From assembly GCA_003640385.1 (NCBI GenBank), contig RCAB01000161.1, positions 1-64,000 of the forward strand: a stretch of DNA of 64,000 nucleotides, written 5' to 3'. The position numbers and the translations under genes are program-made. Origin of the DNA: Setaria digitata. Lineage: Eukaryota; Nematoda; Chromadorea; Rhabditida; Setariidae. Shown one piece after another: positions 51,038 through 62,920 of the stretch (its first letter is position 1; each line of letters opens with the position of its first letter). The notes below the pieces were generated by a model that was not told the origin of the DNA, ran no database searches, and worked only from the letters and a program-made list of their open reading frames with translations.

Positions 51038-51247
51038 CATTGCAAATGTCGTGTAGTATTTAGAATTATATTAATTTCTGGAAAATTTGTCAAAGTTTAA
51101 CAAATAATTATCATTTGGCATGTATGAATTTATGATATTTCTAGAAATAGAATTATATTAAAGTTAACGATTATTCAATATCACCAGATCCACTTTTATG
51201 AGAAAATTTCAAAATAGTTTTTTTTTTTAGCAGCCATTTTCAAAATT
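51038..51247. other. Short 3' flank of the glypican gene
   Basis: AT-rich. It repeats part of the intron at 50700-50730 (ATTATCATTTGGCAT, then GAATTTATGATAT), a small dispersed duplication. No gene. Confidence 0.5.
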
Positions 51248-51529
51248 CTAAGTATTCCTGTTGTCGATAAGTGTTGTGTATAACGCCTTTATCATGCTGT
51301 TCATTTTTGTGATCAAATTATTCCATTCCATATTGTTAATACTTTTCCTCTCAGCATCTAGACAAAAGAAATAATTTAAATGCATTTCCTCAAGTTTTGA
51401 GATTCTTGCACAAAAATAAGGTAAGGGCTTCTGCAATTTTAGATCGGAAACAATCCTCGAAGCTTCTTGATGATGCAAAAAAGATTCCTTTAGTATTACT
51501 AATGCCAAACTGTGAAAAGTTGTATTTTT
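51248..51529 (-). CDS. Candidate terminal exon of an unknown gene
   Basis: An open exon of 93 codons follows an AATTTAG acceptor and ends in TAG. The translated segment is mixed charged and hydrophobic and mostly helical (LHHQEASRIVSDLKLQKPLP, ISKLEEMHLNYFFCLDAERK, MEWNNLITKMNSMIKAL), which looks protein-like. I recognise no domain. No 5' exon was found between here and the R-SNARE gene upstream on the same strand, so it may be part of an operon partner, an unusual exon of that gene, or chance. Confidence 0.35.
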   Translation of the reverse strand, partial: KNTTFHSLALVILKESFLHHQEASRIVSDLKLQKPLPYFCARISKLEEMHLNYFFCLDAERKSINNMEWNNLITKMNSMIKALYTTLIDNRNT

Positions 51530-51969
51530 CTAAATTAAAATGAGATGAAGACAATCAGTAAGTGATACCGGAGAATCAGACAGACTACTTGTGAGACTTA
51601 AAAAATGATTTTATTCGTACATCAAATTGAAATAGTACATTATTTTCCAATTTTCTAAGATGGATATATATAGTAATGGTGGTAGCATTAGATAAGCATA
51701 ATTATCACACATATTAGACAGAACTATTCTCTTTCTTCCCATTTATTGAAAGAACTGAAACTAAGATGAATACAGACATTTCATTTTATTTTAAATTTTT
51801 TTTAAATTAATTTTAAAATTTCAACATTTCAAATACTCTTACTCACCCACTACTTTGCACAGCATATTAGCAACCGCTCACTCTACCGTGACATTATTCC
51901 TGATCCGGAACAGCAGTTACGTCATGACTGTAGTCGCTTGATTATTCATTTTAATGAGATAAATTTCAA

Positions 51970-52622
51970 CTAACCAACGACACCAACGACGAGGAGCATG
52001 CATACAGCAGCAATTGCCATCGTTAAACGTAAGCTACGCCACCAAATGTTACGTCTAATTTGAACTGCTTTGCGCGAAAACTGTTCTGCTCGAGCCTCCA
52101 TTTCGCCTAAAACTGATTAATTTCAAATTTAAAAAGACCTTATTGAATTTTAACAAAGTATCAAAGTAGCGAAATCATAAATATCTTTGGGAATTTTTTT
52201 AAAATTCGATCGGTTAAATTTTAAAATTAGTAAAGTTGAAGAGAAATTTCCTAAAAGCATACCACTGAGTGGCACAATGAAATACAATGAATATTTTAAC
52301 TTTCGTAGTTCAACTGTTTCGCTGTGAGCGCAATATGTCAGAGCATTGACACTTACGGGGGAGTCTACCGATTTGACGTGTTGGAAACGCTACCTTCTCG
52401 GATTTAAATGCTTTGAGAATCCACGGAAATCCTAAAAAAGAAGTCACCGATGCGTGCGGTTAGATTCTGTAGCCGTCCCTCACGCTCAATGATGCGATCA
52501 ATATCGCCTCGAACAATTTCTATCACTTGTTCAAGTTCCCTCTGAGTCTGTTGAAGTCTGCCTGGATCAGACTTTGATGTTACTCTATCGATATGCGTTA
52601 CTGGAAGACTAAACTGTTCCAT
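51970..52622 (-). CDS. R-SNARE, synaptobrevin/VAMP family
   Basis: Exons 52622-52448 and 52106-51970 give 103 residues, a normal VAMP length. The SNARE helix starts at GRLQQTQRELEQVIEIVRGD; the Arg of IVRGDI is the zero-layer Arg of R-SNAREs. It continues through LTARIGEMEARAEQFSRKAV, then the juxtamembrane RRNIWWRSLR and a C-terminal membrane anchor (MAIAAVCMLLVVGVVG) with no luminal tail. It should drive vesicle fusion by pairing with Q-SNAREs. A TTTAAG acceptor lies 7 bp before the ATG. It is not classic neuronal synaptobrevin by its N-terminus; the sub-family (VAMP4/VAMP8/SNB type) is undecided. Confidence 0.93.
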
Positions 52623-53565
52623 CTTTTACCTTAAATAATAAAATAAAAATAAAAACAGGTGAAGTTAGGACAAAAATAAGCGGCCAAATACAAAATATTG
52701 CCAAGTTACACGTTATTCCACGTTACTTAAATTATTTCGCTGAATTCACCCCGTTGGCTACGATACCGCCGCTACAGTTCGTTGTCAATACACAAGATAG
52801 GATATTTACACTTTACGTCAAACTTCCGTCAGTGTGACGTAGTGCGAATCAACAGTGCTGAATGATCATCATTAGATATCATGAAATAAGCGGAAGAAAT
52901 GAAATGTGATGATAGGTAGAAATGACTAGGTAAGAGAGCAGTCTCAAACAACCTGTCGTCAATCTGCCACTCAAACTACAATAGCAGCAGATTGTCGCCT
53001 CTTCCCTAATCTTATTTCAAATTTAACATGCAAAAAATGCCTCACTACTGTAAGAGTACTGGGAATATATTCCTAGGTGATAATTCATTTAATCGTTCCT
53101 TTACTTCAGGTCACGTTCTGCTATGTACGTTATTACGTTATGTCTAGATCTTGCTGCGAACAGAAGAATTTCTCAACCAACACTGCTACTATCCTTCAAA
53201 TGCCTAGTTTTTGTCCGATGAGATGCGCTCTTTCGTTGTGGGTACTTTCTGCTTCGGAGCGAGTGACTGCGAATTTGAACTGTTGTCTCTAAGTGAGAGG
53301 TGCCAAAGAATGGAATGTTTCTGGATGTAGCATTCTGGTGATCCTGGAAAACCCGGATCAAATAGTGTGAGATAGGGGGAAGTTCCATCTACGGAGTTAT
53401 CGTTCCCCTTCTCCCATGTATCTTATACAGCTCTCTCAGTCTTTTCTCTGGGGTTTTCATTGCATATTGGTAATTTTTCTTGTATTTTAACGTGCTTAAT
53501 CCGTAATAATCTAATCCCATTATTTGAAGGTTTTTCAAGAGCTGCTCATGGAGTGCAAGTGAACT
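52623..53565. other. Divergent promoter region, R-SNARE and nucleoporin
   Basis: Less AT-rich than its surroundings, between two divergent genes. No exon supported. A five-codon upstream ORF (53548-53562) precedes the nucleoporin start; see findings. Confidence 0.55.
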
Positions 53566-56500
53566 ATGGCAGATGCGTTTGTGGAAATTCCGGTAAGTGC
53601 CAAAACCCTTCTGAATTAAATTATCCGGATTGTCTCTTTGTTTCGTAACTTCAACACATCTATAATTACTATACCTTTTTTCCAGGATTTCCAGTTTCGG
53701 GAACTTCAACATGTTAGGATATTTGATAAACCAGTGTTATACAATGGAATTCGACCATCGTGGATTGCAGCCTCATCACGATATGGAATCATTGTTTGTG
53801 CTGCTGGTCATGATAAGTTGATATCTTTGAGAAGTAGCGATGTTCATCAATTGAATACTGTTAAAGTTGATACAGAAGTTACCAATATCCAGATGAAAGT
53901 AACCTGTCTCCAGATTGAACAGGTTGATTTACTTCCTTAATTATTGTTCTTATTTTTTTCTTTTGATAACACGTCAGACTTTTCGATTTTGAGAAGCTCC
54001 GTGTCTTCTCAAACTTTATCGACCACCAGTTTCCATATATTCCCAACTAATACAGTTCTAAAAGTTTTGATTTGCCAGTATTTTTTATTACTGCTCTTAA
54101 ACTTGAAGCTGTCAGCTCCTCCTATTATGAATATGATGGACATTATTGCTGTATTGCTGTGTTTACTTTTTTTCTTAAATGATAAAATGTTGTGTAATAT
54201 TCTTTCAGCCTGCTGTATTGATTGCATTAACCTGCAATTGCTCAGGTCGCCTGTTATCTGTTTCGATGCGAACAGCATCAGGAGCTTTCGTTTACCTCTA
54301 TGATATGTGCTCATTTGCAGTTGATTTTGTTGAACAAGTTGGTTTTCATTTTCATATGTAATTAATTTTACTTCAACTTCTTGTTCTCGGCAAATTTCCT
54401 TCTGTGCTTGGGACATTGAGATCCAGCAATCTCCAAAATATTGTCCACAGACATTTTTGCACCTCGCAGTGTATTTAGATTCATCCGTTCTTGAATGTCT
54501 GGTTTTCAAATTCTTTTAATCCATTGGATTTTAACAGCGAGATAATGCTTAATAAGGATCTTTTGCAGAGAGGTCCCGTTTACAGTTTGCGACTTTCTGC
54601 GGATCCAAATGCTCAGCCTTGTGCTTTGGAATGGAATCCACTACAAGATGATTTATTTGCTGTTGCTACATCTGATGGCGTGTTGTCTTGTTATTCTTTT
54701 AATATTGAGGTGAAATCAAGTTCAGCAATGTTTTTAAAAGATAAATTTTTCCAGATTTTTTCATCTGCTTCCAATTCTCTTTCATTAAATTATATCACAG
54801 TGTTTGAGTGTGCGAAAGTTTCGAAAAAAAAGGCATCAAACAGATTAACAAAGTACATTACTTAGTAGTGGGCGGTCAGTCATGCAACATCTTCATCCTT
54901 TTTCGTAAAGTCGATGCCTAACTGGGAACCTCGTAATCGTACATGGCTTACGCACTAATGAAAATTTGCTGATGATGGAAATGGTTAACTTCTTGCAGAA
55001 ATCGTCTTCAGTAACTCTTGTTGGCACGACTAAACACAGTGATATAGTAACGTGCATAGGATGGAGTCCAAAAGGGAAGCAGTTGGTCGTAGGCGATGTT
55101 TCGGGTTATGTTAAACAATATAAACCCGAAATGGTATCAGTACGCGTGGTACCTCCTCCCACTTGTGTACCTTCTTTAAAAGGTATTTCATTTTTCAAAT
55201 TGTTTACTACCTTACTATGCCATATTAACTCCTGAGATTAATTTAACTCGGAAACCAGCTTCGGTAAATTGCAATTTTATAAGCAGTTTTAGGTATGAAA
55301 ACTTTTTCAGTTCTTCATTCCTGAACTATCTTTTCATCCTTGCAGGGGACGGTTCTCTACGGTGTGTCGGGATCAGCTGGCTCGCGACCACTGATATTCT
55401 CATAGCTTATTCTCCCAAGACAGGTCGAGAAGTAGATATAGCGAAGTTATGTGTGAAGAAAGATGCACCACCTCAGTGGACACATTTCGATGATATTAAC
55501 TATTGCGGAGATAGGAGCAGTTTCGATCAGCGAATTGAATTTACACAGTTTATTGGCTGGAAATTATTGTTGTGCTCGTCATCTCGGTCCAGTGAGGTAA
55601 GACAGTCTTTTATAAAGAAGAATAATACCTGTGCAAACTCGAAGTATCCATGATTGTCAATTGATTGCTTGTTATTAATTATGCATTTTTCAAATTAACT
55701 TTCATTTTAGATAGCAGTATTAGGTAAAATCGGTTCTGAATGGAAGATTTGGACTTTAGATGACAATGGACGAATTGAAATGCCTCTTGACTCAGAGCAC
55801 TGTGAAACTTATCCAGTTGGTATTGCTGTCGATATTTCATCAGTTCTGCCAGCCAAGATTGGTATGTTCTAGCACTTAATGGCATGTTGATGTTCATAAT
55901 GATTATTATAGTAAAAGCTAGAGTGTATGATATTATTTTGCAGAATATAGTAAGAAAAACTCTGTATGGACATTTTTTTCAAGGATCATAAGTTTCTTTA
56001 TTGAAAACTACGGTTCGAAGACTTCAAATACGTGATCAAAAAAAAAAAAAAAATCTTTTTAGGTGATGAAGGCAATATAGAACGTCCTCCATGTCCTACT
56101 GTTTTGGTTTTATCGTCTCAAGGGATTCTTCTTCCTTTCAGTGTGCTGTCTTCTCGTGCTGAGCATCAGATCATTAATATGTATCTAGTTTCTTGTTTTT
56201 TCGTTTTGGTAAAAAGTGAACCATTTCCAAAGACTTTTACTCACGCCAGATATCGCTTCATGATAGAATATAGAGATTTATTTCCTATTGTTTTTTTTTT
56301 TTTTTTTTTTCTAGACAGCCGGAAGCTCTGCCATCAAAGATATACGGTCCAGTTCTGACGGTTGTTAACATAGCAGAAAATATGCAGTCGAACGTTGGTT
56401 CACCACATATAACGAGTCAAACTGTGCCGGTTACTACAAATTTGCTGAGCTCACTTGTTTTTTCCGAGAGCACACCCATTACAAAACAGGATATCTTTCA

Positions 56501-59500
56501 GTCGCAAGTGTTAGTAAGTGTGCCTTTTTATTAGAAGCGAAAGATTTGGAACTTACATGGAGAATTGATTAGAATTTTTTTAAAGTTTTTCTACTATTTT
56601 CGGATAGGGATTTTAGATTTTCTTTGCTTCTCCTTCTCCACTGCTCAAGTTTCTTACAGATTTCTCATACCACAGAATGCTTTCAGGAAAGCACACCTTC
56701 TACAGTAACAGCATCGTCAAAAGTGCAGAATCTTACACCTACTAGTGTTGTACAGAATTCAGCAGTTTCTCATCAACAGTTAAAGAAAAGAACGGATTTG
56801 ATAACAAATTTACAGAAAGATTTTCGGGAAAAACTTGTCGTTTTTGATAAACACTTCTTCGAACTTTGTGAACAAAACGATTGGCTTTATAATCTGAAAA
56901 AGAGTTCGGCGAAACAGTTGGAGTGGAATATTGGTGCGTGTAAATGTAATTCGTTTGGAATAAGAAACTAAAAACCATCAGCGTTTTGTAACTACTTTTA
57001 CTGGGTTTCTATTACAGGTATAAATTTGAATGACGAAATGTTAGAATTGGAAAAAGTTCGAGCAGTTGTGGCATCATGGCTTGATGCTCTAGAAAATCAG
57101 GTGAAAGAAAGCATGTGTTCAGTTGAAGAACAGTTGGGGATTGCAAACAGTACTGATCGAGAACTGTTTGACAACGGACGAGTGTTAGATTTCAATAATG
57201 TAATGGATTGGACTTTAATTCAGACGCATCGGATTTCTAGAGCTGTTGTTATTTTTGCAAGAAGCAAAGGTTTTTTCTTGAGTTCAGAACATTATTTACT
57301 GTTAAAGTTACAATTTTTAGATGCATCGTCTGGATAAGTTGGTGGAAACTCTGGCAAAACTGGAACAGAAAGTTGCGAATGTAGAGGATGTATTGTCGGA
57401 AATGCCAGCCTCTCATATAAAAAGCGGGTGATTGCTTAAATAGCTTCCCATTTTCTTTTTTTTTAAGCATGTGAAAGTTCTTGCTGATCGATTTGAGTAG
57501 GCTGGTTTGAAAATTTTTATGTGATAAGACCATTAGATATCCATNGATAGCTATTTATCCATATCCAGGATACTTGTATCAGTACTTGACTTGTCCAGAG
57601 GAGCAGCTGTTGGAAGAATCTCATTTTTTTTCTTTTAATTCTTTATATTTTAAAATTTCAGGAAGATTTTAACCTTGGGCGTTGACCAGGAGCAGCAAAT
57701 TGCAACGACCGCTAAGAATATCTGTAAGGGAATGGTCTCGCGACGAAAAGCTTTATGTGAATTACAACAAAGAGTGACAAGTTTGAGCTGTCAGTTGAAG
57801 TAAGTTTTCCATTGCTTTTGGCTTTCCCAGAAATTCTCTTACAAGTGGCCAAATATTCCAGTTATCATTGTACGTTCTAAATGCTCATTAAATATTAAAT
57901 TCCTCGAATCATTTCTTGCCTTCTCGTCCTTTTCATGTCAGTTAAATTGTGGATGCCTTCAAAATTGGAAATATATTGATTGTGACTCAAAACTGAATTA
58001 TTATGCATAATTTTATTCATTATTTAGCTGAGTTGTTTTTATTTAGCGCAATTGCTGTTTAAATTTTTTATTTTTTGTTTTGATTTTGCATCTGTTCTTT
58101 ATGTTGTTTGTATATTACCCATCTTTCAGACCTTTGAAAAAGGAACAAGAAATAAATAAATATCTCTCTTCGACAAAGTCATCATTTTCGAATTTATCAT
58201 TCAGCCATCAGACCTACAAAGAAATAATAGGAGGAACCGCAGCTGTTACTGCTCAGCAACAAAAAGAATTGTTAAGGTATGTAAGAAAATGAAGTTTTCC
58301 TTCTCTTTTTTTTTTTCTTTAAATTTGGATATGAAAGTTATGGCCATTGTTATTTAGAAACTGCATATTTTGATTCATCGAAATGTTGTAAGTTGATTCG
58401 TTGTTCAGCAAATGTTTATATTTCAGACAAAATTTTTACTAGATCTGGTAGGAAAAAATTGTTGAGTAGTGACTGGAAAAGTGTTGCTTCTGCATATTCA
58501 TTTAATTTCAGATTCTTGGCTGAACGCGGTCCCGTGAAACGATCAGAAGCCAAAATTCTCGCACTTGATATACACTCGGGTGAAGGTGGCGAGAGAATAC
58601 TGAATTCAACTATAACAGATATTGAAAGTCGTTTACTTGAGGCAGCGTTAATACCTATGAAAACACCTACAAAACTGTTAGTTTCTGATGTTCAAATTTT
58701 TTATCATTTAGAGCTTATAAAAATATAATTGGTTACCAAATACATTTTGGAATCAGATGATATGTTTGGTTTGAGTGGGTTTTAAACAACTGTATTTCCT
58801 TTATGATTAGCGTTTTCTTTTTTTTTTTTTTTTAGAGCTTGTAGTTATCATTCTTTGTTCATCTACATATATCAACTAATTTTTATTAGGGAGATTTATA
58901 AGTGCAAATACTCCTTTTATTTCAGCGTTATGGATATTGGAACTCAGTCATCCGATTATTTATATTCTAAAGGTATGCTGTTTGAAATGGATTATTATTA
59001 CCACTGATTTCCATTTTATTAATTTATAATTGATAATATCTCTGAAATATGTACAAATGCTTATTGCAGGTCAGATGTCTCCAGAAAAAGAATATATTTA
59101 CTTAGCCTAATTAATTTAATTATAGAGTGATCATTCTTTAACTTGGCTGTATCATGAATATATTTCGGCCATACGTATCTTCGCCTGTTCTTTATAAACT
59201 TTTCGAATTTCAGTACCAGTCAATTCATTTAAAAAAGCTTTATATTTTTAAACCTGTTGAACATAGCTTATGGTTGTAGAAGCGACTTCACCAACAGATA
59301 AGACGATCCCTAATCGAATTGCCTCCGCAGATTACACTCCCAGTGTAGCCTACGAACCGCCGGAAATTCAGGCAAGTCCGTTTATTTTTAATTACTGATC
59401 TCCTAGAAGAAATTTTCAACCAAATAATTGCATTTTCTTTTGATCAAGAACGATTTGTTAGCTTCTAACTAAATTGGAATAAGGTTTAGAAATAAAATGC

Positions 59501-62500
59501 ATAAATTTCAATTGGAGATATAAGTATAATATTGAGGATTTGGGTTTCATTTTTAATCCAATCAGATGTTTGCATTTGCAGCTGGAACCAACCACAAATT
59601 TACCCGCAACTCTACCTTCTTTCAAGAATTTGAACACTTCTACTGCTTTACCATCCACTTCTAACTGTCCTGCTACATGTGAAATTGCTAAGTCGCTTCC
59701 TGCCGGAAATGCACCTACGAATATCGCAAAAACTGTAAATTCCAATCAAGAGCAATCTGGAAATATAACATTTTCATTCAAAAATTTGGATATTCCATCA
59801 GCAGCAAGGAATAACGTTTCTACTCGAGAAACTGGATTTTCCACTCTCAGTACTCCAAACAAATCTGAACATGTTAGCTGTAATTCAATTTTTACTTAGT
59901 TCTACTACAAAATAATTCCTGGTGGTTGTGCTGATATATGCATATGCAGGAAATGTGTATGTCAGCGACAGAGTTAGTTCAGTAATTCAATATTTCTAAT
60001 GTCGTCACTTAGCTTAGGCCAATTTATACATTAAAATTTTGGGTAGATATGTTTGCGATATAAGATCGCTTAAAACAAAATCTTAAAAATTGCCTGTCCA
60101 GATTACCCGCCAGTTTGGTATGTCGGATTACAAAATTTGTGGTCTTCTTTAATTTTAAGACATCGACTTTCAGTCTTCTGAGGCCTCACAACAGATTTTT
60201 TCAATGAAAAAAGATGAAAATGGGACAGCAACAGCGTCGCTTAAATCTGCTGCAGCGTCAGAATCATTGACTAATATTTCTTCGGCTGTAGTTTCAAGTT
60301 CAGCAACAACCATTGAAACTAGTGGGACTTCCACACAGAGCTCTGAAATCTCAAGAACAAACAGTGAAGTGGCAGTGTCGAATCCTACGTCTAATTCCAA
60401 TACAGCATCTGGCACTTTAACGAATGTATCTTTCACTTTCAAGCTACCAACAGCAGAAAGCCAGCAGGCACCATTAAGAGGTAGTGGAAGATTGTTTATT
60501 TTTTCATTATGTTTAAAAATTCAAGTATATTTAAATAATTGTTATGCTTTCCAGAAAAGAAAAAGGAAAGGCTTTGCTAGTGATTATAAAACATTACGTC
60601 TTGTTACTACAGTTTTATTGCATATTAATGAGATTTCTGTTTTGAAGCAAAGTTCAAAACTTTTTGACACTAATTAAAATTCCACATGAGCATATTTACT
60701 TTGTGATTTGGTTGAAGCTTCAAGAACAAAATAGACTTTACACTTTATGCTTAGTTTAATCATTCCTTTAAGTGGGATTCTATAAAATTCACTTCCTTCA
60801 GGCACATTGAGTGGTAATACAAACTCAACAATTCAACCACTGTCAAAAGATTTGGAAAGCGTTGGGTGTGTTTCTTTTTCAGATTTCTTTGCTCAGATGA
60901 ATGATGTAAAATACGATTCTTCTAGTAGTAGTGAAATGTCATAATCAACTAACTTATTAATTCTGAATTCTGGTAGGTCTTGCAAACAAGGGGCTAAAAG
61001 ACTGGTTCCAAAGGGCGAAATATTATGATTAATGCAGATTATTAAGTGTAATTCTTTTATTAACTTTGTGCATTATGTATCCAGATTAGCATGAAAGCTG
61101 AACAAATGTTAAAACGTTTAAAGGCGAACAAAAAAAAAATTTCAGTGATGATGGAATGATGGAAGCAGAGGGTACTTCAACTGCTCCAACAGCTTTGTTC
61201 TCATCATCACTATCCTTGTTAGTTTCTCTTTCCTTTCCTTTTTTTTTTTTTTTGATTTCTTTAATATTGAATATATTTGAGATTCTTTACTCTTATTAAA
61301 TAGATGCTTTTCTTTTGATTTCATGTTGTTTTTAAGATCCTTTGTCCTTTGCGGAACATAATGGAAATATTAAATTTCAATTTTTCTTTTTCAGTGGTTC
61401 AAAAAGCACTGTATCCAGCATGAATCAAGTACAAAATGTTTTTGGATCTGGACTTAAATTTTTACCATCTGCACAGCCTCAGACCACCTCATTATTTAGT
61501 AATGTTGCTGGTAACAAGAGTAACTCAGTTTTCGGCGGTGGAACTACAACAACCTCATCTAGTAGCGGCGGACTCTTCAGTCAAGCCCAACAATCAAATG
61601 CAGCTTCATTTTCCTTTAGTTCAGCTGCTAAGCCGCAAAACTCTTCCAGTCTTTTTGGGGCAAAGACAGCAAGTAAGCAGGACTTGATACTCTCGAATGT
61701 TTCCGAGTTTAATTGAAATTAAAATAAATATTTAATTCCAGTGCTCTGCTAATTCTTCTTACAAAGTTTAGTGTTTAAAATTTCTAAAACGATACAGTAA
61801 TACACTATAGTTTAAGCTTAATCAAATTGCCATTACGGAATCTCGAAATCATACTTTTCCTGTTGTCAGATTTAGAAAATACAAGTTTAGTTCATATGCA
61901 GTTAAGAAAATACTATTTCACAGAAATCCGCTAGTCTTATAAACCCTCGAATCTTATTTAAGTGTCGAAAATTATGCATTTTTTAGCTGGTGGCGCGACA
62001 TTTGGCGGTGCACCATCATTTGGTTCAAAACCGGTATTCGGATCTCCATCACCACTTGTTTCAGCGTTTGGTCAGCAGCGTTCTCAGCATAGCGCTCCTA
62101 CAAGCACTGCATTTTCTAAGTAAGTTTTTGTTGTATTGGGGATAATTTTATCCTCTCCACTTATTGCCTTTATATGCTTCACTAGTGCAATGGTTTTTCC
62201 CCTAGAATTAATAAATTTCAAATCTAAAGCTATTAAAAAGTATAAATTCATCGTTATGACAATAAATATTAAAGTGCAATGAAATAAATATTTAGAAATG
62301 TTATGCAAAACGATTAAAATTTTATATTTGGTGGAGACCACGTCATTTAGCCATCAACTTCGCTAAGTGCAATGCGTTCATGGCTAGCTCCTTTACTATA
62401 TTTTGCAGTTGCACAGTACCGAAATGGTGCAAATAATGGAGCAATGAAGCATTTCTTGTTAACCCCAGTTGGGAAAATTTTTTTAAAACTTTATTTCGTC

Positions 62501-62920
62501 AGTGGTATGAAAATTGTTACAAATTTTGTCATTGTATTTTAGTTTTGCTAAAACGAGCTCTGTTGGATTTGGTTCACTGGCTGCAAGTCAGCAGCAGCAG
62601 TCGACGGGCTCTGTGTTTGGTGGAAGTGGATTTGGTGCTCTGGCTCAACAACCTCAAAAAAGCTCAATCTTTGGCGGTGGCCTAAATTCATCAGCAACTA
62701 ACAGGTACTAGTTATTTAATATGTAGTCCTAGTATTAGTGCTGAATAATTCAGTGATTTGTCCTCCATTTTTCTCGTTTATTTCACATCATCTTCATTAT
62801 TTTCTTGCATTCCAATCAAAGAGACTTGTAATCGTAATCCATTAGTTTTTTTTTTTTCTTTTAATTATATAATAAGATGCTCTATATCATTTCAGTTCAT
62901 CGTTTTCTACATGGCGTTAA
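53566..62920 (+). CDS. npp-14: Nuclear pore protein NPP-14 (Nup214 homologue)
   Basis: 25 exons give about 1,313 residues: 53566-53592, 53686-53898, 54209-54337, 54569-54709, 54999-55182, 55346-55596, 55711-55861, 56063-56180, 56315-56513, 56660-56933, 57018-57244, 57321-57427, 57662-57799, 58130-58276, 58512-58676, 58926-58972, 59280-59371, 59582-59872, 60174-60480, 60802-60865, 61146-61217, 61395-61672, 61987-62119, 62543-62704, 62896-62920. Nup214 sits on the cytoplasmic face of the pore and guides mRNA export and CRM1 cargo release. The N-terminal beta-propeller (exons 1-8) has DFQFRELQHVRIFDKP and IGWSPKGKQLVVGDVSGYV, as in Nup214. The coiled-coil middle (exons 10-15) includes QQLKKRTDLITNLQKDF. 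The Ser/Thr-rich C-terminus carries FG repeats (VFGSG, SVFGGG, LFGAK, FGSKPVFGSP, GFGAL). Intron 17 begins with GC (CAG|GCAAGT). The end of exon 11 is uncertain by 3 bp. Confidence 0.94.

Noticed and set aside
54009..54509. 166-codon open frame on the minus strand
   Set aside because: It is antisense to npp-14 exon 3 and flanking introns, with no recognisable similarity.
60170..60442. 90-codon minus-strand open frame rich in Val, Asp and Glu
   Set aside because: Shadow of the Ser/Thr-rich npp-14 exon 60174-60480.
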